DNA of 64,000 nt from Ophiobolus disseminans (GCA_010093685.1 MU006224.1:92476-156475); one strand, 5' to 3'. Shown: positions 9,928-22,569, numbered from the stretch's first letter. The notes: generated from the letters alone by a model not told the origin. Numbers and translations: made by a program.

Positions 9928-11323
9928 GATGTGGGGTAGGTGCACAATTTACAATTCGGAAGGCGATGACAGTCGTGGGGTATGTATGTAGTGAGCGTCG
10001 ACGGAACTCTATCTATTTAAGAGTATGAAGCGTGGCAATGGCGTTGATGTGAGAAAACGTGAGTGGTCTTCGAGAAGACAGAAGCTGATTGAACTTGAAT
10101 GCGTTCAAGGTGGTGCGATGATGTTGGGTAGTGGGTAATAGTGGGTATGCAAGGTCGGAAAGGTTTCCGACGCTGCGCTTGCCTGAAATAGCCGGCGGCA
10201 TCGGCCTTGCGAGTCTCGGAACCACAAGTAAATATTGCAGCCAGCAAGGCACATGCAATACATCACTCATATTTAGTCTTTGGTATTCTTCTTTCCGCTC
10301 ACCGTCATCAAATGTATCCCGCCGCAACTACGATGTAGGCGTTCTCGCGCGACTTCCCCGCACTTGTTACGCCGAAGCCAACAGTTGTTACGTATGCTCC
10401 AAATGAGCTCAACGCGGACTGCCCGATTTACAGTTAGCGGATCAAGCAAATATTGCGGCAAGCCGACTGGAGAGGCTAGAATGAGGGCATACTAACTTTC
10501 TTCATCCATGTAATCCAACATGCAGACTACACAAGCAATAAGGCTCTGCTTCGTTTGTAACGCATCTCGGGCAAAGCATTGTTGTCTATGCTCCAGCTCT
10601 GTAAGAACTCCTTACCACAGCTTGTCGGCCATCAGATACCTAGTTTTTCATCGTAATAATCATCGTAATCCACGTTGGAACCGACAGCAGATACTTACCT
10701 ACAGATCCGTAGGAAACACAAAGTCGGCACGCACACCTCCAACACCTGATAAAATCTCACGCAACGACATTCTTTTGGAGATCCTGGCGTTGACACAACG
10801 AGTAATCTTTCACAGGACCTTGGGATGATGAGGAACAACTCAACATTTACTTCACAAAACATCGAGCGCTTCCACGCAGCACTTTTCTCACCCATTCACC
10901 ATATCCAACCTCGTAGCGGAGAGATTGATCAGCGACGCAAAGTGCGAATCGAAAGCTTTCATTTCATTGCCGCTTGGCATCTGCAACCATATTTACAGCC
11001 AACTCATTCCCATCATATCAGCGCCAGGCTGATCTTGCTCCTTACGTGCATGGAGCAATTGGGTTCTGTCCTAAAAATTGTTCTAGTCACAATTTCAATG
11101 AAGTTCTTTGTCAGCCCACCCAGACTTGTGTGCGTTCTTTCATGACCGTACGCGTTACTATTGTTTTTCCATGCAACGGATCTTTCTTTGTTCCATCCAT
11201 GATCAATACCCATGCCTAATCACATAGTGCGCCCGATATCCTCAAATGGAGTTCAATAGACGATACTAGCAACAGCATCCCATCGATTCACGGTACACAC
11301 TCCCAAATCATCAGCCTCATCAT
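9928..11323. other. Intergenic, no gene recognised
   Basis: Overlapping short frames on both strands, mostly under 110 aa, have no motifs. The 3' part is the upstream region of the small secreted protein gene. Confidence 0.4.
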
Positions 11324-11887
11324 ATGCTTCTCAAGACCGAAGCCCTCACCGGGCTCTTTGCAGCCTGCACCCTTGCCGAAGAAAACTGGTGCACTTTTAA
11401 CGCCACAGTCGACATGCGCTGTGTAATAGGTTGGACAACGTCGCGCGCAAAATTCAAGATCTCCGAATGGAAAAACGAGAATGGGAGGAATCAGAAGCTT
11501 TCCGCACCCGTAAGCACCACCCTCCGTCTCCCATGAGCTATACTAACATGAGAACAGATGTGGAAGAGCGTCGACCTAGGCGTTGGCGAGAAATTTGAAG
11601 GCCCATTGTTCAAGGACAGTTTCCTTGTTAGCGAATTCTCAAACGCCACCGGGGTGGAGGGGTATTATTTCCATCATATGAAGTTCGACTACATGGGGTT
11701 TAAGTTCGAGGAAACGAGGGGCGAGCAGTGCAAGAGATCGTGGAACGATGGGGGTTGGTTTAATTGCAAGGACAATCCGCCCACGGTTGGTCCGTCGCGT
11801 AGGGTGAGTCGAGTACAGCTGATTTAAAAAATGTGACTGCTAACATTAGTGTAGGTTTACGACACTTCCTGTAGGTTCCGATGCTGA
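11324..11887 (+). CDS. Small secreted cysteine-rich protein (effector candidate)
   Basis: Three exons (11324-11509, 11558-11803, 11855-11887) join in phase to give 154 aa. Intron 1 is 48 nt (GTAAGC, branch CTAAC, ACAG) and intron 2 is 51 nt (GTGAGT, branch CTAAC, GTAG). The N-terminus is a short hydrophobic signal-like segment, with cleavage likely after TLA (residues 16-18). The mature protein has six cysteines (23, 33, 120, 132, 150, 154), enough for three disulfides, plus N-glycosylation sites NAT near 26 and 91. The last two cysteines are encoded by the ten-codon third exon, so missing the second intron would hide them. I recognise no family. Size, secretion and even cysteine number fit fungal effectors or antimicrobial proteins; the function is unknown. 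An alternative acceptor at 11849 would change the tail. Confidence 0.65.
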
Positions 11888-12135
11888 ACGGTTATCGTGA
11901 TCGAGCAGACAGCTTGCGACAGCTTGAGACGTATAGCGCGATAGAAAATGAGAGTAACGAAGCAAGGTAAAGTAAAAGAGGATTTAAATCTACGAACGTA
12001 TTCGGATGGAGATCAGTGACAACAAACGCGATCGCGTTCTGTGGTTCTGTGATGCGGAGGGGTGTTACCTTGGTATGGTGAAAAGTGCGGTTGGTGCTCG
12101 CTTGCCATCGCGAGAGCTGTCGCGCGGCCATGTGC

Positions 12136-14246
12136 TCAGCGATACATCCGCTCCCTCTTGACCTTACCTGCCTTACGATCCGTGTCACCATCAATACTCT
12201 TTAGCGTGATGTATCCGGTCTCCGCCCCAGCATCCACATCACCCAACTGAACTGGAAGCTTCCTCAGCAGACGCGCACGTTCAGCACCGTCAAGTCCGGA
12301 TCCTCCATGGGGTGCATTGACGTATGGGTTGTCGCGCGTGAACGAGGAAACGTAATCGAATATGTCTGGAGCGGTAATACGGAGCGAGAGGAAGAAGCTG
12401 AAGATGCCAAGTAGCAGCAAGACACATGAGCAGACAACGAGGCACGCCACCCATCCTGCGTTCGCTCGGTAAATGGCGACCTGACGCATCACCACGGCCT
12501 CGGTTCTGTTCATTCTCAACTCGCTCGACGGCTCGTGGCTGGTTTGGTCGAGGGACCCTTCGAAAGGATCATTGCGCGTCACTGTGAGTGGCCACCTCGA
12601 CGCATCCCAGTACGTGTTTGCAAATCGTGTGAGCCGGTGCGACATGTCCAGAGACCGCTGAGGATCCGCGATGTATGATGTCCAATTGAGCATTGGGGTT
12701 CCAGAGGCGCCCTTGCCGAAAGGCCTGTGGCCGTAAATGTAGGCATCGACTGGGTTATTGCCACCAATAGAGTTCTCGCCGCCGATCGACGCTAGGTACT
12801 GCACAAACATGCGGGCTGTGTATCCATCGTTCACCACATCGTAAGGGAGGTATCGTCCGTTTCGTATTTTCCGGTCGACGTTCAGACGTCGCAAGCGCTC
12901 GACTCCACAGCTATCGGCCTTGCAGATGATGTTGGCCTCGACCATGACACTTTTCATGGAGCATTCGAACAGGTAATAGGTCAGCCCGACCATCTTACTG
13001 CCATAGATGAGTGCATCGGGTTTGATCGCGGAACCTCTGGTGTAGAAGAAGAAGCTTCTAGTGAGCGATCCCTTTGGTGCTAATGAGATGGTAGCGTTTT
13101 TGAGAAATTGGGTGTAGGACTCCAGCTTCCCCGCAGCGTCGAGATCGTGCAAATACTTCAGTTGCGTCCGGTAATTCGGAAACGTATTGGATACACCCTG
13201 TGCTTCGGTAGTCGTAAGATTGTTCTGCGGTGATAGGTCGCACCCGAAGTACATATATTCGTAAGGGATGGTAAGGTTTGTGGCACCTGACTTGGAAAGA
13301 TTAACGACGTCCACGCCGGTCAAGGCTGCGTAGCTGTGGTTTGCCTGCGGGTCCACATTGTACCAAGAGCGGTTCGTGTCATTCCTGCTCTCGGATTGTT
13401 CCAGTTCCTCGAGTCGAGGTATCTTGGGATGGTTCCACGTGTCAGTCGGGGACCACTCTAGCGTGTCTACAGTCAAGAGAGCCGTAGACACTACTGAGTT
13501 GACAAGATTGAAGGCATCAACGTTGTTACCACCAACAGGAAAGTCACTCGCAGCATCTACATTGGCGTAGAAGACCGGACGATTCTCTAGCACTGTGTTG
13601 TTTGTTTCGTGAACGAGACGCAGAGCACTCTGGCCACCAAGTGGGGAGAGTGCCCAGATGGCGAGGAGGCCGAGTGTGAGGAAATTGAGCGAATGGAGAG
13701 TGATCGCGTGACCGATCGCTGCGACGAGGCTCTGACTACCAATGACATGCTCCAAAAACTGTTCGGGAATGAGCAAATAGCCGATCAACGGTTCTCAAAG
13801 CGACCACTCACTCCGAGAGTTGTGCCTTCTTGCGCTCGCCATAAAGCAATCTTCTTCAAGCTTCTACCAGCTAGCGCCGCAAAGGCCAAAGGGAAGAGGG
13901 TAGGTCCAAGCAAAATAGCTTGCTGGATCTTGCGCCCGCGATCAGATAGTTCTTCGCCATCAAGCTTGTAAGCAAAAGCAGCTAAGACTGTATCAAGGGT
14001 TAGTAAGAGAAAGGTGTCATTTGTTCATTGGAGGTGATTACCAAGAAACGCAATAGGCAGCAGAAGAAGCAGCAAGTCTCCGATGATCCATATTGGGGCG
14101 CTCGTAATGCGCTGCGGTCCAATCGGCCAGCCTGTGACAGTAGCTGCAACTGTCTGGCTGGAAATATCGGTGTCCGATCTATTGGCGTCGACTTCAACGA
14201 TGGTGTGAGAAGACTTCTCCTTCACTTTCAATCCTGGGAACCTCAT
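12136..14246 (-). CDS. Large fungal membrane glycoprotein of unknown function
   Basis: Three exons (14042-14246, 13812-13987, 12136-13758) separated by 54- and 53-nt introns give 667 aa. The start is the ATG at 14246. The N-terminus has two or three hydrophobic segments (IGDLLLLLLPIAFLVLAAFAY; ILLGPTLFPLAFAALAG; LTLGLLAIWALSPLGG). A long extracellular or luminal region with many NxS/T sites follows. A final membrane span (VACLVVCSCVLLLLGIFSFF) comes before a short charged tail. The WALSPLGGQSALRL motif is characteristic of a conserved family of ascomycete membrane proteins known only as hypothetical. The bulk of the protein probably faces outside the cytoplasm. No neighbour suggests a role. 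Confidence 0.75.
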
Positions 14247-14847
14247 TGGAAGAGGGATGTCGTGAATACCGCAGGAACGAAGTCGCACGATAGTTTTGAT
14301 GTTGAGGCGGGCTCCCCATGCTTTTCACTGTCGAAAGGCATCAACGCTGGAAACCATATCATTTCGCTACCGTAAGGCGAAAGCTTATATGTGGTTGATC
14401 CTCAAGGATCCCTGGTCACGATGTTGGGGCGGTCTGCCTCCTGCTGCAATTGCAAGATGCCGCCGTGTCGCACTGCCTTTGCGTACACTACCAGACTGCA
14501 CGACGACTTATCCAAACCACCACGCTGCGATCTCCTAGAATCATTCGCTATGAATCCTGTTGCCGTTGAATTGAAATCTGCGCGTGTCTATGTTCATCCT
14601 TTGGTGGTGGTGCGACACGGAACGCCTAACGGGGCGTCCAGCCTCGCCGAGCACTCACTCCTATCAGAAACACGCTCGGCATACGCTAACTCTGAGAATA
14701 CGCCTGGGTTATATTTAGAGGCGTTGGACATGTCAGCGCGCGGTGTCTTTGCGCCGAATGTGAAGAAGTGCTTGTTGTGTGAGGAGAAATTGTCAGAAGC
14801 GCGATTCGGAGATCAAGCCGAGGACGCCTCCCGAAATAGGTACAGTA
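14247..14847. other. Intergenic region 5' of the pogo element
   Basis: A 163-aa frame at 14391-14882 runs into the transposon terminal repeat and has no motifs, so it is not taken as a gene. Nothing else is seen. Confidence 0.4.
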
Positions 14848-14895
14848 CAGTGCCCGTGCGCGTAACGCCCGGATTCGCGTAACGCCCGCCGAACA
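14848..14895 (+). repeat. 5' terminal inverted repeat of the pogo element
   Basis: 48 bp identical to the reverse complement of 16904-16951. It contains two direct copies of GCGTAACGCCCG separated by 5 bp. Confidence 0.95.
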
Positions 14896-14945
14896 CCAAA
14901 ACACCTGACAACTGCCTTTGCGCAACACGCGATAACTCCACCAAT

Positions 14946-16799
14946 ATGGACCCAATTGACGAGGCAATTGAAGCAATCAATTCGCGCGAGCCAGGAGATA
15001 AACTTGTATACCAAGAATATGCCGACTTCTTTGAGGTGGATCGATCTACGCTGTCGCAAAGACACAATGGCCGTCAGACCTCCCGGAACACTAAAAAAGC
15101 AGCACAGCAAAAGCTTAACCCACAACAAGAGGAGGAACTTGTCCTCTATATAGAAGACTTAACAAGGCGTGGGCTACCACCTACAAGAGATATGGTGCGA
15201 AACTTCGCCTCTACAATTGCCCATGAACGCGTTTCTGAGAGCTAGGTCACGCGTTTTTACCATCGCCATGACCACAACCTTATCTTCAAATGGAGCACCG
15301 CTATGGACGCTGTACGCTACGCGGCTGACTCATATCATAAGTACGACTTGTATTTCGAATATATCTACAGCAAGATCAAAGAGTACGACATACAGCCTGA
15401 AAACAGCTACAATATGGACGAAAAGGGCTTCCTGATAGGCGTGATTGGACGCGCAAAACAACTGTTCTCCCGACGTCAATGGGAGAAAAAAGAGGTGACA
15501 GCAGCACTCCAGGATAGCAATAGAGAGTGGATAACAGTACTTGCGGCAGTGTGTGGCGATAGGACAACGTTGCCGCCTAGCCTAATCTACGCTTCAAAAA
15601 ACTCAACTTTGCAGTCCTCATGGGTGGCCAATATTGAAGCTGGAACGCACGACGTTTTTGTGACGTCAACCCCATCCGGATGGACAAATAATGACACTGG
15701 TTTGGCCTAGTTGGAGCAGGTATTTGATCGCTGTACAAAGAGGAAAGCGCGGCGAGGTAGAGCTTGGCGTCTCCTTGTCCTTGACGGCCACGGCAGCCAT
15801 GTGACATACGACTTCATTGACTACTGTTTGAAGCACTGTATACTGCTCGTTGTTCTGCCACCTCACTCTACTCATACGGTGCAACCGCTTGACGTAGGGT
15901 GCTTTAAGCCACTTGCTAGCGCCTACTCCAAATGTCTCAGTATCCACACCCAACGCTCTCAAGGACTAGTCCCAATTAAGAAGGGCGACTTCTTCCTATT
16001 CTTTTGGGACGCCTGGGGTAAGGCCTTCAAGAAGGAGACAATTCTGAGCTCTTGGGCTGCTACCGGAGTTTGGCCTATGGATAAAGAGAGAGTGCTGAAA
16101 CGCTTCCGAAAAGACAACCCACGTGAAGGTGAACCAGTTGATTTAAGTAACTGGCGATATATGGAGCGTCTCCTACGAGAAACGGCTAATAGGACTTCAA
16201 ATGAAGCCAGAACGCTTAGCCAAGCTATCCATCACATGGCTGTTCAAAGTGAGCTACTTAAGGACGAAAACAAGGGCTTGAGAGACGCTCTCCGCACCAA
16301 AAAGAAGCACAATAAGAAGGCCAACGTCCTTGATTTGCAACAGAGGGAGGAGTACCATGGAGGGGCTGTGATATGGTCCCCCAGAAAGCTTAGGGAGGCT
16401 TGCGCACGTAATAAGGTGAGACAGGACGAAGAAGAGGCACTACTCATCCAAAAAGCTGAGGAGAAGGAGAACAAGCGTGTCAAAAAGGCCTATGAACACC
16501 AGGCTAAAGAAAAACGTAAGGTAGAGCGCGCAGCAAAGGCAGAGAAGACCCGTGTGGAGAAGGCGGAAAAAGCAGCTGAACGGGAGCGCAAGAAACAGGA
16601 GAACAACTCCAAGAAAGCTCTATCCACGTCTCAAACAGGTAAGCGCAAGGCCTCAGCTGTCCTAGCTCCAAAGGCCAAACGCGTGCGACGTTTTGGCGAT
16701 GAGTTATCAGGTAATAGGTGGGTAGAGGCCTCATCGGCTGCCCAAACTTCAGTCTCACAGCGCGGCCGCACCACAAAGCCGCGCAAAATTTTTGAGTAG
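14946..16799 (+). pseudogene. pogo/Fot1-like transposase with two in-frame stops
   Basis: One frame of 617 codons runs from ATG 14946 to TAG 16797-16799 and is interrupted only by TAG at 15243-15245 and 15708-15710. In order it has a psq/CENP-B-like helix-turn-helix (DKLVYQEYADFFEVDRSTLS), a second HTH with RRGLPPTRDMV, and a DDE domain with acidic residues in NMDEKGF, LVLDGHGSH and QPLDVGCF. A Lys/Glu-rich coiled-coil tail with basic stretches follows. The truncated relative reads Trp at the first stop position (HWVDRY versus stop-VTRFY), so TGG to TAG is likely there. With two stops this copy cannot make a full transposase unless stops are read through, but it could still be mobilised in trans. 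Confidence 0.88.
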
Positions 16800-16903
16800 T
16801 ACAGATTGTTTGCATGTATTATTAGATTGTTACTCTAAGAAGTCTCGCAATAATAGCTATTGTGGCTGTTTCTACAGCCTCATTTTGGTGACGGTGATGA
16901 TGT

Positions 16904-16951
16904 TGTTCGGCGGGCGTTACGCGAATCCGGGCGTTACGCGCACGGGCACTG
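16904..16951 (-). repeat. 3' terminal inverted repeat of the pogo element
   Basis: 48 bp identical in inverted orientation to 14848-14895, followed by TA. Confidence 0.95.
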
Positions 16952-17252
16952 TAGCGTCGGCATGGGCGCGCTCACCAACTCCCGCACAACCAACACGCAT
17001 CAATAATTCAGCATGTAGCAACCGCACCAACGACGTAGGAACCTCTACTTAAACATAAACGATATATTGCACGCTACCAGTATCAGAGTTTCGAACTGAT
17101 GATTCCCCTTGAACGCCAATACAGAATGCCTGGTCAAATATTCCCAAACATCAGGCCTCTAGTGAAATCAGGAGCGACTACTAAGCCACTCAATAGCATC
17201 TATCTCTATTGCTTCGGTTTCACCTCCTTCCATTGCAATCCAGGCGAGCCTT

Positions 17253-18294
17253 TCACAAATCATCTACGTAGTTTGGATCGATATTTCTCAGACTCAAACT
17301 TGCAGACGCGCCAGCAATCGCTTCGTCTTTCTTAGCTGGGCTCGGCACTACCTTGTCAGCGATCTCATGGTAATGCGACGACGGTCGGTCAAGCATCGAG
17401 CCAAACAAGCTAGCCGGCCGCTTCCTCATCATCGTAGTGGCGAGGTCAAACAGGAAGTCATTTGGTAGCTGAGCTTTACCATCCTTCAGCCAGTCTTCGG
17501 TACCATTGTCGGCGTACAGATCAAGAACAAGTTTCCTCGCCAGACCCCCTCTTTGTGTTCCAGCGTACAGCTCGGTCAGTGATGCTGCGGTTATTGGATG
17601 TCGACCCGCTGCTTCTGTCGTAGATTGCCGTGGTGTTTCTCTTGGAACTGCTTCCTTGATGAAGCCGTGCATAGCGTCAATGATGTCGTTCTTGGCCTGA
17701 GTATCTCGGAGCTTTTCAGCTAGCACGTAGAGTCGAACGAGCTTGAGCCATTCGTCTGCACCGCGCGTGGGAAGAGACCCGGAGTACAAGTAGCTGACGT
17801 ACAAGGAGAATATGTCGGGGTTGTCGTCTGGGAAGGCTAGTGAGCTCTGCTGTCCCTGGTGCCACGATATGTGCATGGTGCTTTTGATGAACTCGGATCG
17901 CGAGGATAGAAGCGACTCGTGGACGTGGAAACGCCGCTCTTTCAGGCTTTTGCCGACCACAATCTGTACAGTGTTCGAGCCTAGGCTGATGGAGGTGTCA
18001 GTACTTTTGTCAAAAACACTTCGTCCGCGAAACCCTACTAGGCTTAGGAGACACTTACTCAAGAGCCATGGTTTCGGAGACACGTCGACTGTGTTTAGGA
18101 GCCACATTACCAACGGAAGTGGTGGATGCGGCACGGGAAGATTCACCGGACTGCACGGTGTTAGTGGGTACCCTGGTAGGGCTAGGTGAGGCGCTTTTTG
18201 AACGAGTCTGCTTCTTCGAGCCTGGACTAAGACTCAATCCAAACATCGATGAAGACTCCGATTTCGAAACACCATGGAATTGGAAGGTAGCCAT
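17253..18294 (-). CDS. BTB/POZ domain protein
   Basis: Two exons: 18059-18294 and 17253 to either 18003 or 18018. Two acceptors in the same frame are possible, giving introns of 55 or 40 nt; 55 is more usual. About 328 aa. In-frame ATGs also exist at 18318 and 18354. A Ser/Thr/Lys-rich N-terminus precedes the BTB fold: VQIVVGKSLKERRFHVHESLL, SRSEFIKSTM, then FPDDNPDIFSLYVSYLYSG and WLKLVRLYVLAEKLRD. This is the common short fungal BTB type without Kelch or MATH partners. Such proteins mediate protein-protein contacts and some are CUL3 adaptors. A decayed close relative lies at 24769-25489. Confidence 0.8.
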
Positions 18295-18354
18295 TTTGGA
18301 TGTAGTTGGTAGAAACATCCGGATGGTAGATCTATATACTTCGCCCCATCCCAT

Positions 18355-19099
18355 CCTCCCACTTTAGCGCTCATCCAAAGACTATCCTAAGACTACTCAT
18401 GTCTCACGCAGTCGCGCGCCTACTATTTCAAACGCGGAGTTCCATACACTTTCCATCATGCAGCTCTCGATTTGAAATGCAGTATCGTTTAGTTTCAGGA
18501 AAGTTGCAGCCTCGTTTTACCCGTGCGGCGCAGTAATATCTCAGCGCGTGATATTATACAACCAACTAAGTCGCTTTTATAAGCGCTTAGCTCCTTGAAC
18601 ACGAACTTCCTTATCGTCTTGCAATAAATCAACAGCGATAAAATTCTTATAAAAGTTCTGTCTTCAATCCGACTGCCAGGCCGTAGTTAAGAATATCAAT
18701 TGTAGTCATTGCATCTCCCAATTTGGGTACGTTTTTCTGGGTATTGCACATCTGATACGTTTGCGAGACTTTGTTGTTTGCGTGTGCGCCACAAGTCACA
18801 ACGATGATGAATGCTAGCCTTGCGTAAGCACAGTCCACCACATCAAACTGATCGGAAGACAAAAACAGATTGGGGCACCGCATGCTCTCCAAAGTCGCAT
18901 ACATCTACTATCGACGATTCTAACGGGTAGGAAGCTGCCAACAGTACACGAATGAGGAAAACAGCTTTACCGACATGTCTTATTTAACGAGGGAAGTCGC
19001 CGAAAGACGATCTCCACATCGTAACAACGTAAGTATCTGGGTATCATTCCCTTCATACATGCATCCATCCATGCCTCGTACACCTTCATTGCCAATCGT
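18355..19099. other. Intergenic, no gene recognised
   Basis: AT-richer sequence with short frames only, lying between the BTB start and the 3' end of the SKI3 C-terminal half. Confidence 0.4.
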
Positions 19100-22000
19100 T
19101 CAACTTGCACTCTTAATGCACTCTGCCAAAGCGCTCCAACTCTCCTTGACCCACGGCGCAAGCACAACAGCCTTCTGTGCATCGCCAATCTGTCCCGTCG
19201 CACCCATCGCGCCCGACAAACCAACAGCATCCAGCGTGCCATTCGGTGGCGCGTTTCTCATAGCCGTCTCCCTCGCGAGAGTACTAGCGAAAACATCTCC
19301 GCCCGCCGCATCAGCGAGTTCGGACCATCCGGTATGTTTCCACGGCGCAAGCATGATGCTGCGACGCGCTTCATCGAGCTCCTGGGCTACACCGCCGAGC
19401 GAGATGGATATGGCTTCGATGACCTTCTCGACGCGCGCGAGTTGTGTGTCGGTAAGGTCTTTGTTCGTGCGTAGCCGGTCCAGGTCGTCTTTGATGGCTT
19501 CCATGGTTTCCAAATCGTCGTCAAGAACAGTCATAGCTCCAATGAGGGTGAGGAGGCCAACGTGACCTTCGTACTTCTCGATAGCGTTGAAGAGCTGGTC
19601 GCGCGCAACTTGCTTTTCGTTGTCGCCGCCCTTTGCCCAGAGGACTTCAGCTAGTAGGCAGATGATGTCTGGATTTGAGCCCGTGGCTTCCAGCGATGTG
19701 CGGAAATACGGGATAGCTGCATCGAGCGCGCCATTGAAGTAGTGTGCCAGACCTGCTGTGAGGCGAGCCGAGAGACGCACCTTGGCCAGCTGACCGGCGG
19801 ACAAAATGGAGTCAGAGTCGAAATCGGAGAGGAGGTCCAGTGCGGTCTCCGCTTCCTCGACAGCGGTGTTATTTGCTTCTATCGCAAGCAAATTGCGTGC
19901 AAGATCCGACTTGGCTTGTGCTACTCGTGCTAGTGATTGCGGGGATTCCGACTTCTCATACTCTTGTTCCGCTGACTGGCTTACAGACTGCAAAGCAGTC
20001 ACAGCTGCTTCATGATTGCCGACCCGCTCCAGAAACAGCGCAGCAAGATGCTTGTGAGGGATGTCGTATGGAGCTTGGAAGTTGAGTTGTTGTAGCGCGA
20101 AGAGCGGCTGGATCAAGTGGACGATGTCGCCCGTTGCCGAAGATGAAGAGGAAAGGAAGTCGAATGTTGAAACGGCGTATTGTCGTTTGGTGAGCAGCAA
20201 TGACGACTCTGCAAGTTCGAAGGCATGTGTGAAGTGGGAAAGGGCTTCATTCGCGTCGCCGAACAACAACGCAACGATGCCCTCGCCCCCCCATGCCAAA
20301 GAGTAGTCAGGATCCTGCGACTGTGCGCGTGAGAAAGCTTGATGAGCAAGCTCTGTGTCGTTCTGCAGCAGATACAGTGTACCAAGATTCGTCCATGTAT
20401 GCACGCTTCTGTCGTCGAGATGCAATGAGCGGACTAATGCGTGTTGCGCAACTTGCGGGTTCAATGTCGTAGTGATGACTCCCAGAGAGTTCCAGAATTC
20501 GGAGTTGCCGGCTTCAAGCTCGATGGCACGCTTAAAACACTTCATTGCTGCTCGCAGAAAAGTGGTGAGGCGCCCGTCGTTATCTCCTTCTTGCTCCAAA
20601 CAGACGTGGGCTCGGTATTCCGTCCAACCAAGATTGTACCAGGCGACAGCTTGAGCGTGTATGTCGTGAGCGCAGCTGGCGATCGCGCGTTTCTGGGCGA
20701 GAATAGCGGCCTTCAATACGCGAATGAGCATAGTCTCCCTATCCGATTTCAAGGATACCAAAACCTCACTGCCGATACTGTCAATGTCCTTGTGGGCATC
20801 GAAGTCGCAGCCGATGACCGACTTGCTTCGAAGCAAGTCTTCGACATCGTCGACCGGGAATTCGCCAAGCCGTTCTTGCACCCAGCTGAACAAGCTACAT
20901 GCATCTCCCACCGCTTTCCACAGGTTGAAAGCGTCCGGCTTATACTCGGTAATGGTGGCTGCGACTTCCAGGGCACGAATGGCGCTGTTGATAGCTTCAC
21001 CGAAGAAGCCAGTTTCTATGCATCTCCAGCCCTTCTCTACTAGCGTTTGCAACAATGCAATGGAAACGCCAAACTCCTTCGGCCGCTGTGCAAGAACTGC
21101 TTCGTAGCCCTTCAAAGCGTCATCAAATTCGCCAAGTTCGCGATTGACGTTCGCCAACATGTACTTTGTGAACCAGCTCTCATCGTCCGACCGCTTCTTC
21201 AATACACCATCAGTGGGATCTTCGGCGTAGTTGAATGCTCGCGACGCGGAGTTGTACCTCCCAGAGTTGTGATAACTCTCACCGAGTCCAACGTACGAGT
21301 AGTAATCGTCCGGACTGATTCGAAGTGCCGATAGAAACGATACGACACTCTTTTGGTACTCCTGCTTGTTCATCTGAACGACACCAAGCGCGGAAAAGGG
21401 CCAGCTGACACCCTTTCTCTTTGAACCAGGAACTTGGCGAGCTTTGCCCGAGTCGACCACACGTTGGGAAACGACTTCAACGATGTCCCACTCGCCTTGG
21501 TTTGCAAAGAGCCGAGCCAGTCGCTCAGCCGCAACAATCTCTGATGGCGAAAGTTCGAAGGCCTTCTGGAAACACTGCCTCGCTCGTCTACGGTCCCTGT
21601 TGAAGTCCTCGTAGAAGATGCCCAGCATGGTGTATGAAGGCGCATAGCTAGGATTGGCTTTGATCGCCGCCATGAATTTGGCATACGCTCCTTGGCGATC
21701 TCGCCGCGCAGCTTTGGAGGGTTCGAGTTCCCACATGCATACACCCATTCTATGGAGTGTCTGTGCGCGGAGTTCCCGGCCTCGTTGTGTTGAGGCGTCC
21801 AGTTGCGGATACTCAAGATACCCTTGCATTCTCTCGAGCCCAGTCCTGTAGTCTCCAGCAAGTGCCTGACACCAGGCAGACTCTGCGCCGATTCGACCAT
21901 TCGACGAGTCCTGGGCTAGAGCCTTTTCGAGAAAGTCAAATGCTTGCTCATACTCTTGCTCTTCTTCCAGGACCAGGCCAATGCCGATTAGTGCAGAGGT

Positions 22001-22569
22001 AAACTTCGGTTTGCGCCTGAGAATGGACTGGAAGATTTGCTTAGCCTCGGTGTGGTTCCTGGGCGCTTGATAGTAGACGAGAGCGGTTGCGAGGGTGCTG
22101 TTGAGAGCGTCGCGGGTTTGTTGAAATGTCAGATCTGTCTTCTTCGCCTCCCTTGCGCCGTACTTCAAGCCTTTTCGCGTGCTCTCGACAGCGCTCTCAT
22201 ACTCCTCCAGAGACAGGTAAAAGTCTCCGAGCAAACAATGTGCAAGTGCTGATTGTTTTGTCTCTTGTATGCCTTCCTGTCCTTGAGTTAGCGTGTTGAG
22301 AGCTTCATATACTTTTCACTACTGACTGTCATCAGCACCAAGCAATCCTCCTGCGATAGTGCATCATTGTCGCCCAGGGCTACCCCGCCTTCGCTCAGAT
22401 CTGGGGCATCTTCGGGCTTATCTTGGAGTGGATATCGCGATATTCCACTACTGAGATAGCCTGTGATGACTTTAGACAAGCCGTCTTGGGGAAACAGCTC
22501 CACAAACTGTCGCAAAGTCGATATCGGGAGATTAAGCAAGTCGTGCGCACTGTCCGCATGTGACGCCAT
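19100..22569 (-). CDS. SKI3: SKI3 C-terminal part (TPR protein of the Ski complex)
   Basis: Two exons (22327-22569 and 19100-22276) with a 50-nt intron (GTCAGT, CTAAC, ACAG) give 1139 aa starting at ATG 22569. The protein is almost wholly tetratricopeptide repeats, with recognisable Ski3 segments such as GYLSSGISRYPL, LVLMTEGIQETKQSALAH, LSLEEYESAVE and NSLGVITTTLNPQVAQHAL. Ski3 (TTC37) is the scaffold of the cytosolic Ski2-Ski3-Ski8 helicase complex that feeds mRNA to the exosome. The first conserved residues here (TLRQFVELFPQDGLSKVI) lie well inside a normal Ski3. The missing N-terminal repeats are encoded by the divergent gene at 22860-23774. No stop or frameshift disturbs the frame. Confidence 0.88.

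Larger units (their letters stand above)
14848..16951 (+). mobile_element. Complete pogo/Fot1-like DNA transposon
   Basis: A 2104-bp element is bounded by perfect 48-bp terminal inverted repeats (14848-14895 and 16904-16951) that start CAGTGCCCGTGCGCG. It is flanked by TA dinucleotides (14846-14847 and 16952-16953), the usual Tc1/mariner target duplication. Inside each repeat the 12-mer GCGTAACGCCCG occurs twice, probably as paired transposase-binding sites. It carries one transposase gene broken by two stops. Identity of the two ends indicates a recent insertion or strong constraint. A second, truncated copy lies at 4251-4664. Confidence 0.93.

Noticed and set aside
12136..13788. Reading the membrane protein as a single 550-aa exon
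   Set aside because: The frame begins at a non-ATG codon right after a stop; two spliced 5' exons give a conserved N-terminus.
14391..14882. 163-aa plus-strand frame upstream of the pogo element
   Set aside because: It runs into the transposon terminal repeat and has no recognisable domain or coding character.
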